Positions 53,470 through 62,563 of a stretch of 64,000 nt of DNA are shown here, piece after piece. This DNA comes from an uncultured Cryomorphaceae bacterium (GTDB lineage Bacteria; Bacteroidota; Bacteroidia; Flavobacteriales; Schleiferiaceae). The stretch covers positions 1,070,068 through 1,134,067 of the forward strand of contig CAKZJV010000007.1 of NCBI GenBank assembly GCA_937120475.1, given 5' to 3'. The notes under the pieces were generated by a model. The model was given only the letters and a program-made list of their open reading frames with translations. It did no database searches and was not told the DNA's origin. The translations under genes and the position numbers were made by a program. Within the stretch, counting starts at the first letter, position 1. The number at the start of each line of letters is the position of its first letter.

Positions 53470-54801
53470 TTAGGCTGAGTTGCCAACATACTTTTTAACA
53501 AGCCTTACGAACTCATAACCACCTTTTTGGAAGATATTCCTAAAATGGATCGAGATGTGTTTCCGGAGAAATAAAACTCCGAAAAGTATGCCGGTACCAA
53601 AGGTGATGATGGATATAAAAGCTACCCAAACCAGATTATCGGAAAACTGTAAAACCAGGATATCGCCCACCACATTGGCCAATAACATGAGCATTACCTT
53701 GTAAAAATTAAGGTCGGGGCGGTTGATCACATCCAGGGCAATACCCGTAAAACGGTCGAGAGGGGTAAGCGCGGTATAAATGGCAAAAACACGCAGCACA
53801 TTAGCACTGCTGAGGTATTCCTCACCACCCAGGGCCAGCACCAGGGGTTCGGCAAATATCAATACCCCGATACTGATGGGCAGGAGCAAAAGAGTAGAGA
53901 AACCGGCACCGGTTTCCAGTTCGTCCTCAAACTCTTTGGTCATACCCACGGCATATTTTTTTGCCAGTTGAGGAAAGGCAATGGCCACAAAAGCCCGCAA
54001 AGGAATGTCAAACAGCCCAATGAGCCGCTCCGCTACATTGTAAACGGCATTGGCACCCGGACCCAAAATGGACATAATGATGAAAGTATCGGAACTCCGC
54101 AGGAAATTACTGCCTACCATAGTGGCCATACTGAACTTACCGAAGTTGAAAAGAGACTTATCCATTTCACGGTTACCAAGACCGAAATATTTCAGTTTGC
54201 TCCAACCGGTGACCAATACCAGTAAAGCCGGAAGAATATTGGAAGCCAGGTAGGCAATGAGGATGAAGTTGAGGCCCGGCTGGAAATAATACTGGTAAAC
54301 TACGCCCAGCAAAAAACTGCCCTGTAAAAAGAAGCGTATCCATACAATACGGTCAAAGCGTACGTAGGCATTTAAAATCCAAACCGCCATGGAGTGGGGT
54401 AAACTGGCCAGGGCTATTGGTACAAACCATTGGAAAAGGTAGCGATAGCTTTCGTTTTGGGTAAAGTAAAAAATGATGTAAAAAACCAGCGCGATACCCA
54501 CCGAGCCAATGAGGGTTATAATCAGGTTTAACTTCCACCCGGAACCGATCACCACTGAAGCTTCTTCCTCGGTATCGCATTCGTTAATGCGTTTGATCAT
54601 GGCGTTGCTGATCATACCAGAGCGCAGCATATCGAAAAGGGTGTACACCGTGAGGAAAAAGCTCCAGTACCCCAACTCCGACATGGAAAAGGAACGGGCC
54701 AGCAGTCCAAAGGTCAGCAAGCCTAAAATAGCTGCGGTACCACTGCTGATCAGAGAAAGTGATTTGTTGGTACGCAAGAGTTTTTTGAATCGGCCTGTCA
54801 C
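53470..54801 (-). CDS. Polysaccharide flippase (Wzx / MATE-like)
   Basis: 443-residue membrane protein with about 12-14 helices of the polysaccharide synthesis/Wzx family, which flips undecaprenyl-linked repeat units across the inner membrane. The N-terminal block LISSGTAAILGLLTFGLLAR and MVGSNFLRSSDTFIIMSILG near residue 220 are typical. It begins with GTG at 54801 and is divergent from the next glycosyltransferase gene, 63 bases away. It lies 76 bases before the sigma-54 regulator on the same strand. Confidence 0.9.
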   Translation of the reverse strand: MTGRFKKLLRTNKSLSLISSGTAAILGLLTFGLLARSFSMSELGYWSFFLTVYTLFDMLRSGMISNAMIKRINECDTEEEASVVIGSGWKLNLIITLIGSVGIALVFYIIFYFTQNESYRYLFQWFVPIALASLPHSMAVWILNAYVRFDRIVWIRFFLQGSFLLGVVYQYYFQPGLNFILIAYLASNILPALLVLVTGWSKLKYFGLGNREMDKSLFNFGKFSMATMVGSNFLRSSDTFIIMSILGPGANAVYNVAERLIGLFDIPLRAFVAIAFPQLAKKYAVGMTKEFEDELETGAGFSTLLLLPISIGVLIFAEPLVLALGGEEYLSSANVLRVFAIYTALTPLDRFTGIALDVINRPDLNFYKVMLMLLANVVGDILVLQFSDNLVWVAFISIITFGTGILFGVLFLRKHISIHFRNIFQKGGYEFVRLVKKYVGNSA

Positions 54802-54812
54802 CTTAATAATTC

Positions 54813-54820
54813 TATATTTG
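54813..54820 (+). promoter_or_regulatory. -7 promoter element before a glycosyltransferase gene
   Basis: TATATTTG is an exact TAnnTTTG, 44 bases before the ATG at 54865. A TTG 25 bases upstream is slightly too far away. An 18-codon open frame (ATG at 54822, stop at 54876-54878) begins 1 base after the box and overlaps the gene start. Confidence 0.4.
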
Positions 54821-54864
54821 GATGGTAAAAGTAAAAGATACGCCCCAATACTTACTCCAGATCA

Positions 54865-56079
54865 ATGCTAATCGATAAAAGGGACTTTATCATAGTTGGC
54901 CAGCAACCCTGGGACAATCCCATTGGCAGCAACTGCATCGATATTGCCGAAGAAATTTCCCGGAAAAACCGGGTTTTATACATCAATCCCCCGGTAGATA
55001 GGATTACCCTCCTTCGGAAAAGAGAAAGTGAAAAATACATCCTGAACCGCAGGCAGGACATTTTAAAAGGTAAGCGGCCTCAATTGGAAAAAGTAGGTGA
55101 GCAACTCTGGGTGTTTACACCTACCAATGTTATTGAGTCGCTGAATATGTTACCGGATGGCTTCATCTATGACGTACTGAACAAACGCAACAATCGCCTG
55201 TATGCCAATGACATCAAAAAGGCGATCCGTGAACTTGACTTCAGCGACTATATCCTGTTCAATGATGGGGACATGTTCCGTAGCTTTTACCTCAAGGATT
55301 TTCTGAAACCACAAGTTTCCATTTACTACACCCGCGATTTTTTCCTGGCCGTGGACTACTGGAAAAAACACGGATTAAGACTGGAACCGGCCTTGATGAG
55401 TAAGAGCGATCTGGTGGTTTCCAACTCCATTTACCTGAACAACCTGGCTAAAAAATACAACTCCAATTCCCACTACATCGGGCAAGGTTGTGACTTTAGT
55501 TTATTTGATCCCAGTGATACCAAAGCGGTTCCGGCTGAGCTGGATAGCATTCCCAAACCCCGTATCGGCTATATCGGGGCGCTGTTAAACCTGCGGCTGG
55601 ATATTCAACTGCTGGAGCAGATTGCCGAAAAACGTAAAGACTGGCAAATGATTTTGATAGGTCCGGAGGATGAGCATTTTAAAGCTTCCAAACTGCATAA
55701 TATGGATAACGTGCACTTTTTGGGCTCTAAACCCATGGAAACCCTCGGGCAATACCTTAAGGGTTTTGACGTAGCCCTGAACCCGCAAAAATTCAATGAG
55801 GTAACCATCGGAAACTACCCGCGTAAAATTGACGAGTACCTGGCTATGGGCACGCCCACGGTAGCTACCAAAACCGAAACCATGGAAGCTTTTGAGGAAT
55901 ATGTTTACCTGGGCCGGGGCCTGGAGGATTACCTGCGCCTGATTGAGGAAGCCTTGCAAAACGACTCACCCGAATATCGGAAAAACCGCAGGGAATTCGC
56001 TTTACAGCATACCTGGGAAAACAGTGTAAACGCCCTCTACGAAGCTATTCAACAAACTGATTCATACCGTGGGAATTAA
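54865..56079 (+). CDS. Glycosyltransferase (GT-B, family 1/4-like)
   Basis: 404-residue GT-B enzyme. The N-terminal segment DFIIVGQQPWDNPIGSNC is distinctive for a Bacteroidota group resembling TuaH-type glycosyltransferases; the donor half has PRIGYIGALLNLRLDIQLLE, LIGPEDEHFKASKLHNM and a EYLAMGTPTVATKT loop. No membrane helix is seen. It overlaps the acyltransferase gene by 11 bases. Its substrate is not deducible, but it belongs to the polysaccharide locus. Confidence 0.9.
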   Translation: MLIDKRDFIIVGQQPWDNPIGSNCIDIAEEISRKNRVLYINPPVDRITLLRKRESEKYILNRRQDILKGKRPQLEKVGEQLWVFTPTNVIESLNMLPDGFIYDVLNKRNNRLYANDIKKAIRELDFSDYILFNDGDMFRSFYLKDFLKPQVSIYYTRDFFLAVDYWKKHGLRLEPALMSKSDLVVSNSIYLNNLAKKYNSNSHYIGQGCDFSLFDPSDTKAVPAELDSIPKPRIGYIGALLNLRLDIQLLEQIAEKRKDWQMILIGPEDEHFKASKLHNMDNVHFLGSKPMETLGQYLKGFDVALNPQKFNEVTIGNYPRKIDEYLAMGTPTVATKTETMEAFEEYVYLGRGLEDYLRLIEEALQNDSPEYRKNRREFALQHTWENSVNALYEAIQQTDSYRGN

Positions 56080-56689
56080 AGAAACCATTAAAAGCAACGA
56101 GCGGCTCAAGAAGTTTATTCATTACCTGCTCATCCCCAAAAACCAGGCCCGTCCACGCCTTTGGGTAAGATGGTTTGTAAATCCTTTTATACACCAAAAA
56201 GGCAAGGGTGCCAAGGTTTGCAGAATGACGCGCATGGATGTACTTCCCTTTAATGCTTTTAGCCTGGGAGCCTACTCCACGGTTGAGGATTTTGCCACTA
56301 TTAACAATGGTGTAGGCGAAGTACACATCGGGAACCATACGCGCATTGGTATTGGAAATGTGATAATTGGCCCGGTTACCATCGGCAATAATGTGATACT
56401 CGCTCAAAACATTGTAATGTCCGGGCTCAATCATGTTTACGAGGATGTGGATACCCCTATTCACCTTCAGCCGGTTACCACACAACAGATTACCATTGAA
56501 GACGATTGCTGGATCGGGGCTAATGCGGTTATTACCTCAGGTGTATCCATTGGAAAACACTCCGTAATAGCGGCCGGTGCGGTGGTCACCAAAAATATTC
56601 CTCCCTTTAGTATTGCCGTTGGGAATCCCGCCCGGGTAATCAAGCAATACAATGCCCAAACTAAAAGCTGGGAGAAGGTTTCCAGCTAA
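56069..56689 (+). CDS. Hexapeptide-repeat acyltransferase (WbbJ-like)
   Basis: 206-residue left-handed beta-helix acyltransferase. Hexapeptide repeats run from about residue 80 to 190 (VHIGNHTRIGIGNVIIG, ITIEDDCWIGANAVI, VSIGKHSVIAAGAVV). The catalytic His is in GLNHVYED, and the end FSIAVGNPARVIKQY is typical of sugar O-acetyltransferases. It starts with GTG at 56069, inside the previous gene, so translation is coupled. It probably acetylates a polysaccharide sugar. It overlaps the convergent GT2 gene by 4 bases at its 3' end. Confidence 0.92.
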   Translation: MGIKETIKSNERLKKFIHYLLIPKNQARPRLWVRWFVNPFIHQKGKGAKVCRMTRMDVLPFNAFSLGAYSTVEDFATINNGVGEVHIGNHTRIGIGNVIIGPVTIGNNVILAQNIVMSGLNHVYEDVDTPIHLQPVTTQQITIEDDCWIGANAVITSGVSIGKHSVIAAGAVVTKNIPPFSIAVGNPARVIKQYNAQTKSWEKVSS

Positions 56690-57870
56690 CTTTTGGAAGT
56701 CACGTTTTTCTCGGTAACCTCGAACTTTGAGGCCGTGGATTTACGTATGCGCAGGATAGAAAGCACCATAAACAGTATGGCCTTGGGAATATTCAACAAA
56801 GCTTTAAGCAGCCGGAGGTTGTAAAAGCGCCTGGGTACCGCCAATAACAGCGACAGGAAATAAACCAGCATAAGGGCGAGCCAAAGCGGATGCACCGGGG
56901 TAAACAAACTTAAAACGCCCATAAAGCCCAGCAGGCCGATTAAAAGTACCTTGGGTACCAGGAACATCTGAAAAGCCTTGTCGAAATAATCGAAATTACC
57001 ACGGGTTATAAATTCCTTAAGCCCATCGAGAAAATAATTTTTGAAAAAATAGATTTGTACCCCTACCCACCGGGTGCGTTGCTTACTAAAGTTTTTGGCG
57101 CTGCTCACCTTTTCATCGTACACCAGCGCATCTTCCAGGTATTCAATGGTGTTGCGCTCTTTTAGCACTTTTAGCTCCACCAGTTTATCTTCCCCAGCCA
57201 CATCCTCAATGTCAGCCATTATATTTTTGAAGTACTCAAAATCGAAGGCCATAGCAGAGCCAATGAGGGCGGAGCTTACACCCCACACACGGTGACCCTT
57301 CCGGAAAATACTATTGCCAATCTCCTCATTTATAGCATCCAGCAGGGCAAAGCTGGTATTTTGATTTTTAGCGGTACGGTGCCCTTGTATTACTTTGTAG
57401 CCGGAAGCATAGGCTTTGTTAATCTTGTCCAAAAAACCCGCTTCCATTACATTATCAGAGTCCAGTATTACCGCAACATCAGGTGGGGAAGAACTTAAGT
57501 ACGCGAGCGCTTTATTAACGCTTTTGGCTTTAGTGGAATTTTCAAACTGAACTTCCAGAACGGTAACGTCCAACTTACGAAGCTCTTCTATAGTCTCGGG
57601 CTTAAAGCTATCGGCACAAATAACTACTTCATAATTTTCACGGGGATAATGCTGCTCTAGCGCGTGATTAGCGGTATCGATTATAATACGGTCTTCTTTG
57701 TAACCGGGTATGATTACTGCAATTTTGTGATGGCGGGCTTCCTTTTGCAGTTTAGGCCGGTAGGGAAAAAGGCTTCCCAACGCAAAAAAAGCCAGGTACA
57801 GCACCTGTAAACCAATAACTAGGAGGAGGATAAGCTCCAGCAATTCCAGAAGTTGAAATAAAATATCCAT
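56686..57870 (-). CDS. Membrane glycosyltransferase family 2
   Basis: 394-residue GT2 enzyme with an N-terminal helix (about residues 8-30), a GT-A domain (IAVIIPGYKEDRIIIDTANH, VVICADSFKPETIEEL, DxD site VILDSDNVME near residue 140, DALVYDEKV, RTRWVGVQIYFF) and about three C-terminal helices. It resembles processive or lipid-linked GT2 enzymes. It is convergent with the acyltransferase gene and marks the edge of the polysaccharide locus; the next gene upstream is a T9SS cargo protein 38 bases away. Confidence 0.91.
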   Translation of the reverse strand: MDILFQLLELLELILLLVIGLQVLYLAFFALGSLFPYRPKLQKEARHHKIAVIIPGYKEDRIIIDTANHALEQHYPRENYEVVICADSFKPETIEELRKLDVTVLEVQFENSTKAKSVNKALAYLSSSPPDVAVILDSDNVMEAGFLDKINKAYASGYKVIQGHRTAKNQNTSFALLDAINEEIGNSIFRKGHRVWGVSSALIGSAMAFDFEYFKNIMADIEDVAGEDKLVELKVLKERNTIEYLEDALVYDEKVSSAKNFSKQRTRWVGVQIYFFKNYFLDGLKEFITRGNFDYFDKAFQMFLVPKVLLIGLLGFMGVLSLFTPVHPLWLALMLVYFLSLLLAVPRRFYNLRLLKALLNIPKAILFMVLSILRIRKSTASKFEVTEKNVTSKS

Positions 57871-57908
57871 TGAACTGATTCAGCTTCCGAAATATCCTGA
57901 AAATTTCC

Positions 57909-59519
57909 CTAATTCCGAATGATCAGTTGCGATGGTTCAAAGAAGGAGTTGGAGGAAAGTATCTGCAGCATGTAGGCACCTTGCGGCAAGCGGTGTTCTA
58001 TCCTGATTTTTCCTTCCAGCACATGGATAGCTTTTTCCATAACTACGCTTCCTCTCATATCCAGTACCTGCAATTGGCCGTCTTTTACCTCAGCACTGCC
58101 AAAGTCGATCTCAAAATAGTGGGAAGATGGGTTTGGGGCAATTTCCACCGTGTTCCTCAAGCTATTTTCAGCCAGTGAAATATTGTTTTGTAGTAAGGCT
58201 ATTTCTACGTGGGTTTCAATACCGTTATTCATAAACACATCCACGGTATCGGTAATATACCCTGATTTGCTAACCACTACCGGGTAAAAACCGGCATTTA
58301 TGATTCCGGCCTTGAATTTTCCGAGAACATCACCGGTGAAATTCTGATTGAGGTTCAAAATCCGGATCTGCGCATTGGGTATGGGGTTTTGGGTGAGAGA
58401 GTCTTTAACCAGACCCGTCAGGTAACAACCCTTGGGATAGGTGCTGGATAAAACGAACAGCCCCTGCTGGATGTCCGTAATCAGGATATTACCGCTGGGG
58501 AGGTAGGGATACGCTCCCCAGGCTCCGTTATAACCGGTACCGTTTAAGGGAGAGGTATCGTAATAGGCCGTTTCAATGAGAATGTCGGGCATAGTTGCAT
58601 CCACAATCTGCAAACCGGAAGTATAAAATGAAGTTACCAGGAAATCGCCCAGCACATGTACATTGTGGGGGATAACGTCCGGGCCACCGTAGCTGCTCTT
58701 TATCCGATCGAGTTCTTTGATATTGGTAGGGTCAGAAACATCGTAGGCCGTAACAAAAGCCCCGGAGATTTCATCGGTGGTATATACGGTCTGATTGTTA
58801 TCCGATACCCAACAATTATGGGTAAAGGCCCCGGGGGTAATTACCGAGCCCAAAATAACCGGGTTGGTTTTATCGGAAACATCAATAACCTGCAGTCTAT
58901 CATCATTAATCGCTCCTCCCCACAGCGTATCGCCCCGTACCATTCCGTCATGCAGGTAATTGGCGTTAAAAACACCCAGGTAAACCGGGTTTTCGGGATC
59001 AGGTTTCAGATCAAACATTAAAGCGCCTCCAGCCGATACGTTGGAGCCAAAAACGTAGAGAATACCATTCTCATCGATGTAAATGTTGTGAGCACGATTA
59101 AAATTAAAAGTGAACCCATTGACCGTAATAGAGGGGTAAAAACGCTTCAGTTTAGGAGTAGGCTGGTTCACACTATCCATATCCACGATGAGGATACCAT
59201 CGGAGGTAGTGCTGGGCGAAAAATTATCATGAACCACGTACGCATAATGGCTCCAGGTTTTCATGTCTCTCCAGACTGAAAAAGCACCGGGTTCGAACAT
59301 TACTTCTGTAGGGTTGGACGGGTTACTGATATCCACCACTGAAAAGCCATTACGCACCCCAACCAGGGCATATTCATCACCATTGGAATCCGCATAACCC
59401 CAAACATCATTGAGGTCTTGCGCATAGGTTAAACGCCCCAGCTTATTCACGGCCAGGCTATCTTGTGCAAACAATGGAAGGGCCATGATTACGGCCCCCA
59501 GGAGTATTATTTTTTTCAT
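57909..59519 (-). CDS. T9SS cargo protein, choice-of-anchor B family
   Basis: 536-residue secreted protein. After the signal peptide (residues 1-18) comes a beta-propeller of LVIVD-type repeats (GVRNGFSVVDISNPSNPTEV, DRLQVIDVSDKTNPVILGSV, GLQIVDATMPDI), the mark of choice-of-anchor B proteins. A carboxypeptidase-regulatory-like Ig domain lies near residues 370-450. The last 80 residues are a type A T9SS sorting domain (IAPNPSSHYFEIDF, DMRGSVVM, LPQGAYMLQIL). It should be exported by the T9SS. It starts 9 bases after parC, an odd partner for a housekeeping gene, so it may be read from the same transcript. Confidence 0.9.
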   Translation of the reverse strand: MKKIILLGAVIMALPLFAQDSLAVNKLGRLTYAQDLNDVWGYADSNGDEYALVGVRNGFSVVDISNPSNPTEVMFEPGAFSVWRDMKTWSHYAYVVHDNFSPSTTSDGILIVDMDSVNQPTPKLKRFYPSITVNGFTFNFNRAHNIYIDENGILYVFGSNVSAGGALMFDLKPDPENPVYLGVFNANYLHDGMVRGDTLWGGAINDDRLQVIDVSDKTNPVILGSVITPGAFTHNCWVSDNNQTVYTTDEISGAFVTAYDVSDPTNIKELDRIKSSYGGPDVIPHNVHVLGDFLVTSFYTSGLQIVDATMPDILIETAYYDTSPLNGTGYNGAWGAYPYLPSGNILITDIQQGLFVLSSTYPKGCYLTGLVKDSLTQNPIPNAQIRILNLNQNFTGDVLGKFKAGIINAGFYPVVVSKSGYITDTVDVFMNNGIETHVEIALLQNNISLAENSLRNTVEIAPNPSSHYFEIDFGSAEVKDGQLQVLDMRGSVVMEKAIHVLEGKIRIEHRLPQGAYMLQILSSNSFFEPSQLIIRN

Positions 59520-59528
59520 AATTATGTT

Positions 59529-62099
59529 TTATAATTCCAGGCTAATCTGAGGCTCGTCTCCCTCCTGATTGCCATTCCCATCCGTTTCTTCCGGCACCGG
59601 CTCTTCATCCGTTTCCAGGATGTTGATTTGTTTAACGGGATCTTTAGTCAGTTGATTGCCCTGGGCTTTTATGCCCTTTACGGCTATAAAATCACTCAGG
59701 TCAACCGTTTCGTTTTCTTTTTGTTTGCCTTTTACCTTTTTGTAAACCACCTCTATCAAAGGTTTACGGTGGGTTACCGCCACCTCTAAAAACGAAGCTT
59801 CAGCATCACTGATAAACAGCTCCTTTTTATCACTTAGTTCAGGTATAAAGCGTTTTACATAGTAAAGCTCTTTCCCTCCATCATAATATACGACAGAAAC
59901 GGGAACATCGTGCCTAAATTTCTCGATAAGGATCATATCCTCCTCAAATTTAGTGCTCAAATCAAAGCTCAGCAAACGGTAATGGCCCGATTGGCTGATC
60001 TCCAGTATCCGGTCTTCGCCACGAAAGCTTCCCAGTAAAATTCCACGTCCATCGGCATTCAGGCGGCCTACGGTGTCATCAAACCAAATTTTACGTGGCG
60101 AGAGGGTAGAAACCCCTTCCTCTTTGATCTCCACTTTTTTTACCGGGTATTTGGAAACCTGGTTACCCTTGGCTGCCCTACCCTTTATGGCCAACTCGGC
60201 AAAGTCGATATCGAATTTAAGCTTGCGGAGTTTTTGCAAGGCGCGCAGATGTACCGTAACTACCTCCGCTTCACCGTTGGGGTTGGCTGTGAAATACAGC
60301 ACTTCAGTACCCCTGGTTCCGTTGGTTAAATCGTACTCTTTATTACGCGTAATACTGGTTACCGAGAAACGTTTCATATAAGTGTTACCCTTGGAACCAT
60401 CGCGATACATCATATTGTAAACAGTGCGTTTATCGCCCTTTTTCCAAACCGCCACGTGAATGATGTTTTTGCCCACATAGGTTTTCGCATCTATTTTGGT
60501 AACCATCATCTTACCGTCCCGTAGAAAAATAATAATATCATCTATGTCGGAGCAATCGGTTACAAATTCATCGCGTTTCAGGGAGGTGCCTATAAAGCCC
60601 TCTTCACGGTTCACGTAAAGTTTGGTATTGGAAATCGCCACTTTGGTAGCGTCAATATCTTCAAACAGGCGAATCTCCGTTTTGCGCTCTTTACCTTCCC
60701 CGTATTTCTTTTTCAGCATTTTAAACCAGTCCACGGCATAGTCGATCAGGTTTTCCAGGTAATGCTTTACCTCGGCTATACGATCTTCAAGATTGAGTAT
60801 ATGCTCATCGGCCTTGGTTTTATCGAATTTGGAGATCCGCTTAATACGAATTTCGGTAAGGCGAACAATATCGTCATCCGTAACTTCACGGATGAGTTTT
60901 TTGATGTGAGGCTCCAGGCCTGCGCGAATATTGGAAAGCACCTCTTCCCAGGTTTCAGCCTCCTCAATATCACGGTATATTTTTTCTTCGATGAAGATAC
61001 GCTCCAGGCTGGCGAAATGCCATTGCTCTTCCAGCTCATGCAACTGTACCAACAATTCTTGCTTTAACATCTCAACGGTACGTTCCGTGGAGCGTTTCAG
61101 CATTTCCTTAACATTCATGAACTCCGGACGCTCATTGTCAATGGTGCAAGCCAATGGAGATATGGAAACTTCACAATCGGTAAAGGCATACAGCCCGTCC
61201 ACCATTTTATCCGGTGAAACACCAGTCGGTAAATGCACCAGTATTTCTACGTTTTCAGCTGTATTATCTTCAATCTTCTTGATCTTGATCTTACCCTTAT
61301 CGTTGGCCTTGAGGATACTATCGATGAGGCTGGTTGTGGTTGTTCCGAAAGGTATTTCGTTTATGACCAGCGTTTTGCGATCATCTTCAATATTGATGCG
61401 CGCCCTTACCCGCACTTTGCCCCCACGGGTACCATTCTGGTAATTGGAAAAGTCGGCAATACCCCCGGTGGGGAAATCGGGTAAAATGGTAAAACTGCGC
61501 CCTTTTAAAACCTTGATGGAGGCATCAATTAATTCAAGGAAATTGTGGGGCAGTATTTTGGTGGATAGACCTACGGCAATACCCTCTACACCCTGCGCCA
61601 GTAAAAGCGGGAACTTTACCGGAAAATGAACCGGTTCCTTACCACGGCCATCATAACTGGCCTGCCACTCGGTAATTTTAGGTGCAAAAATTACTTCCAG
61701 GGCAAACTTGGTGAGGCGCGCTTCGATGTATCGCGGAGCGGCTGCCCGGTCACCGGTAAGAATATTACCCCAGTTTCCCTGGGTATCAATCAATAATTCT
61801 TTTTGCCCAACCTGTACCAGTGCGTCCCCTATGGAAGCATCACCGTGCGGGTGGTACTTCATAGTTTGCCCAATGATATTAGCCACCTTATGGTAACGGC
61901 CGTCCTCCATTTCGCGCATGGCGTGTAAAATGCGCCTTTGTACCGGTTTAAAGCCATCATTAAGGGCCGGTACCGCTCTTTCAAGAATTACGTAGGAAGC
62001 ATAATCCAGGAAGTAATCCTCGTACATACCCGAAACCCGGGTAATGCTCACACCGTTGTTAGGGGGTGTATTGTTATTGGAAGATTGGATATCGTCCAT
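59529..62099 (-). CDS. parC: DNA topoisomerase IV subunit A
   Basis: DNA-cleaving subunit of topoisomerase IV, which unlinks daughter chromosomes. 856 residues from the ATG at 62099 (a TTG lies one codon earlier). The active-site tyrosine is Y124 in APRYIEARL; MKYHPHGDASIGDALV and LLAQGVEGIAVGLSTKILPH are family hallmarks. The C-terminal part is a beta-pinwheel without a GyrA box that I can see. An acidic tail follows (EPVPEETDGNGNQEGDEP). Pairing with parE next door favours ParC over GyrA. Its start shares one base with the stop of the small membrane protein gene (TGATG). Confidence 0.95.
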   Translation of the reverse strand: MDDIQSSNNNTPPNNGVSITRVSGMYEDYFLDYASYVILERAVPALNDGFKPVQRRILHAMREMEDGRYHKVANIIGQTMKYHPHGDASIGDALVQVGQKELLIDTQGNWGNILTGDRAAAPRYIEARLTKFALEVIFAPKITEWQASYDGRGKEPVHFPVKFPLLLAQGVEGIAVGLSTKILPHNFLELIDASIKVLKGRSFTILPDFPTGGIADFSNYQNGTRGGKVRVRARINIEDDRKTLVINEIPFGTTTTSLIDSILKANDKGKIKIKKIEDNTAENVEILVHLPTGVSPDKMVDGLYAFTDCEVSISPLACTIDNERPEFMNVKEMLKRSTERTVEMLKQELLVQLHELEEQWHFASLERIFIEEKIYRDIEEAETWEEVLSNIRAGLEPHIKKLIREVTDDDIVRLTEIRIKRISKFDKTKADEHILNLEDRIAEVKHYLENLIDYAVDWFKMLKKKYGEGKERKTEIRLFEDIDATKVAISNTKLYVNREEGFIGTSLKRDEFVTDCSDIDDIIIFLRDGKMMVTKIDAKTYVGKNIIHVAVWKKGDKRTVYNMMYRDGSKGNTYMKRFSVTSITRNKEYDLTNGTRGTEVLYFTANPNGEAEVVTVHLRALQKLRKLKFDIDFAELAIKGRAAKGNQVSKYPVKKVEIKEEGVSTLSPRKIWFDDTVGRLNADGRGILLGSFRGEDRILEISQSGHYRLLSFDLSTKFEEDMILIEKFRHDVPVSVVYYDGGKELYYVKRFIPELSDKKELFISDAEASFLEVAVTHRKPLIEVVYKKVKGKQKENETVDLSDFIAVKGIKAQGNQLTKDPVKQINILETDEEPVPEETDGNGNQEGDEPQISLEL

Positions 62100-62563
62100 C
62101 AATCACTGTTATTTTTTCTCAGAACCTTTTCCAGCGATAATTTCAAATCTGATAACTCCTTGGAATTCAGGTAGGAAATGTTGATTTTTTGTTTTTGCAA
62201 AATACCTTCCTTACTCTGAACCGCTACGGTTAAAGTTCTACGCAAAGGATATGATTTTATATGAAACCGCGCCAACTTTCGCTTGGGAAATTCAAAGTGT
62301 TTTACAAACCATCTACCCAACCAACGCAAGTGGGGCTCTTCAGCAGTAAAATTAAGTACTTCACCATCGCTATCGTAATGAAAAACGGGTAGGCCCCGGT
62401 AAATAAACACTACTACTATAGGAATAATAAAAGGGGTGACTTTAAACAGGTTTCCCAACGAACCATCGATGTTCATCACCACCAGATCGAAGATGACACC
62501 TAAAAAGCAGAGTGCATACAACACACCCGTCACTTTTTTATTTCTTTCCGACTTTATGCGCAT
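62099..62563 (-). CDS. Small membrane protein between parE and parC
   Basis: I do not recognise this 154-residue protein. Two membrane helices occupy about residues 12-30 and 40-58, followed by a cytoplasmic-looking basic region (WFVKHFEFPKRKLARFHIK) with beta character and a C-terminal helix rich in Lys, Leu and Glu. Its start directly abuts the parE stop codon and its stop shares a base with the parC start, so it is translated in step with both topoisomerase IV subunits. A link to chromosome segregation or membrane attachment is only a guess from that position. Confidence 0.82.
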   Translation of the reverse strand: MRIKSERNKKVTGVLYALCFLGVIFDLVVMNIDGSLGNLFKVTPFIIPIVVVFIYRGLPVFHYDSDGEVLNFTAEEPHLRWLGRWFVKHFEFPKRKLARFHIKSYPLRRTLTVAVQSKEGILQKQKINISYLNSKELSDLKLSLEKVLRKNNSD

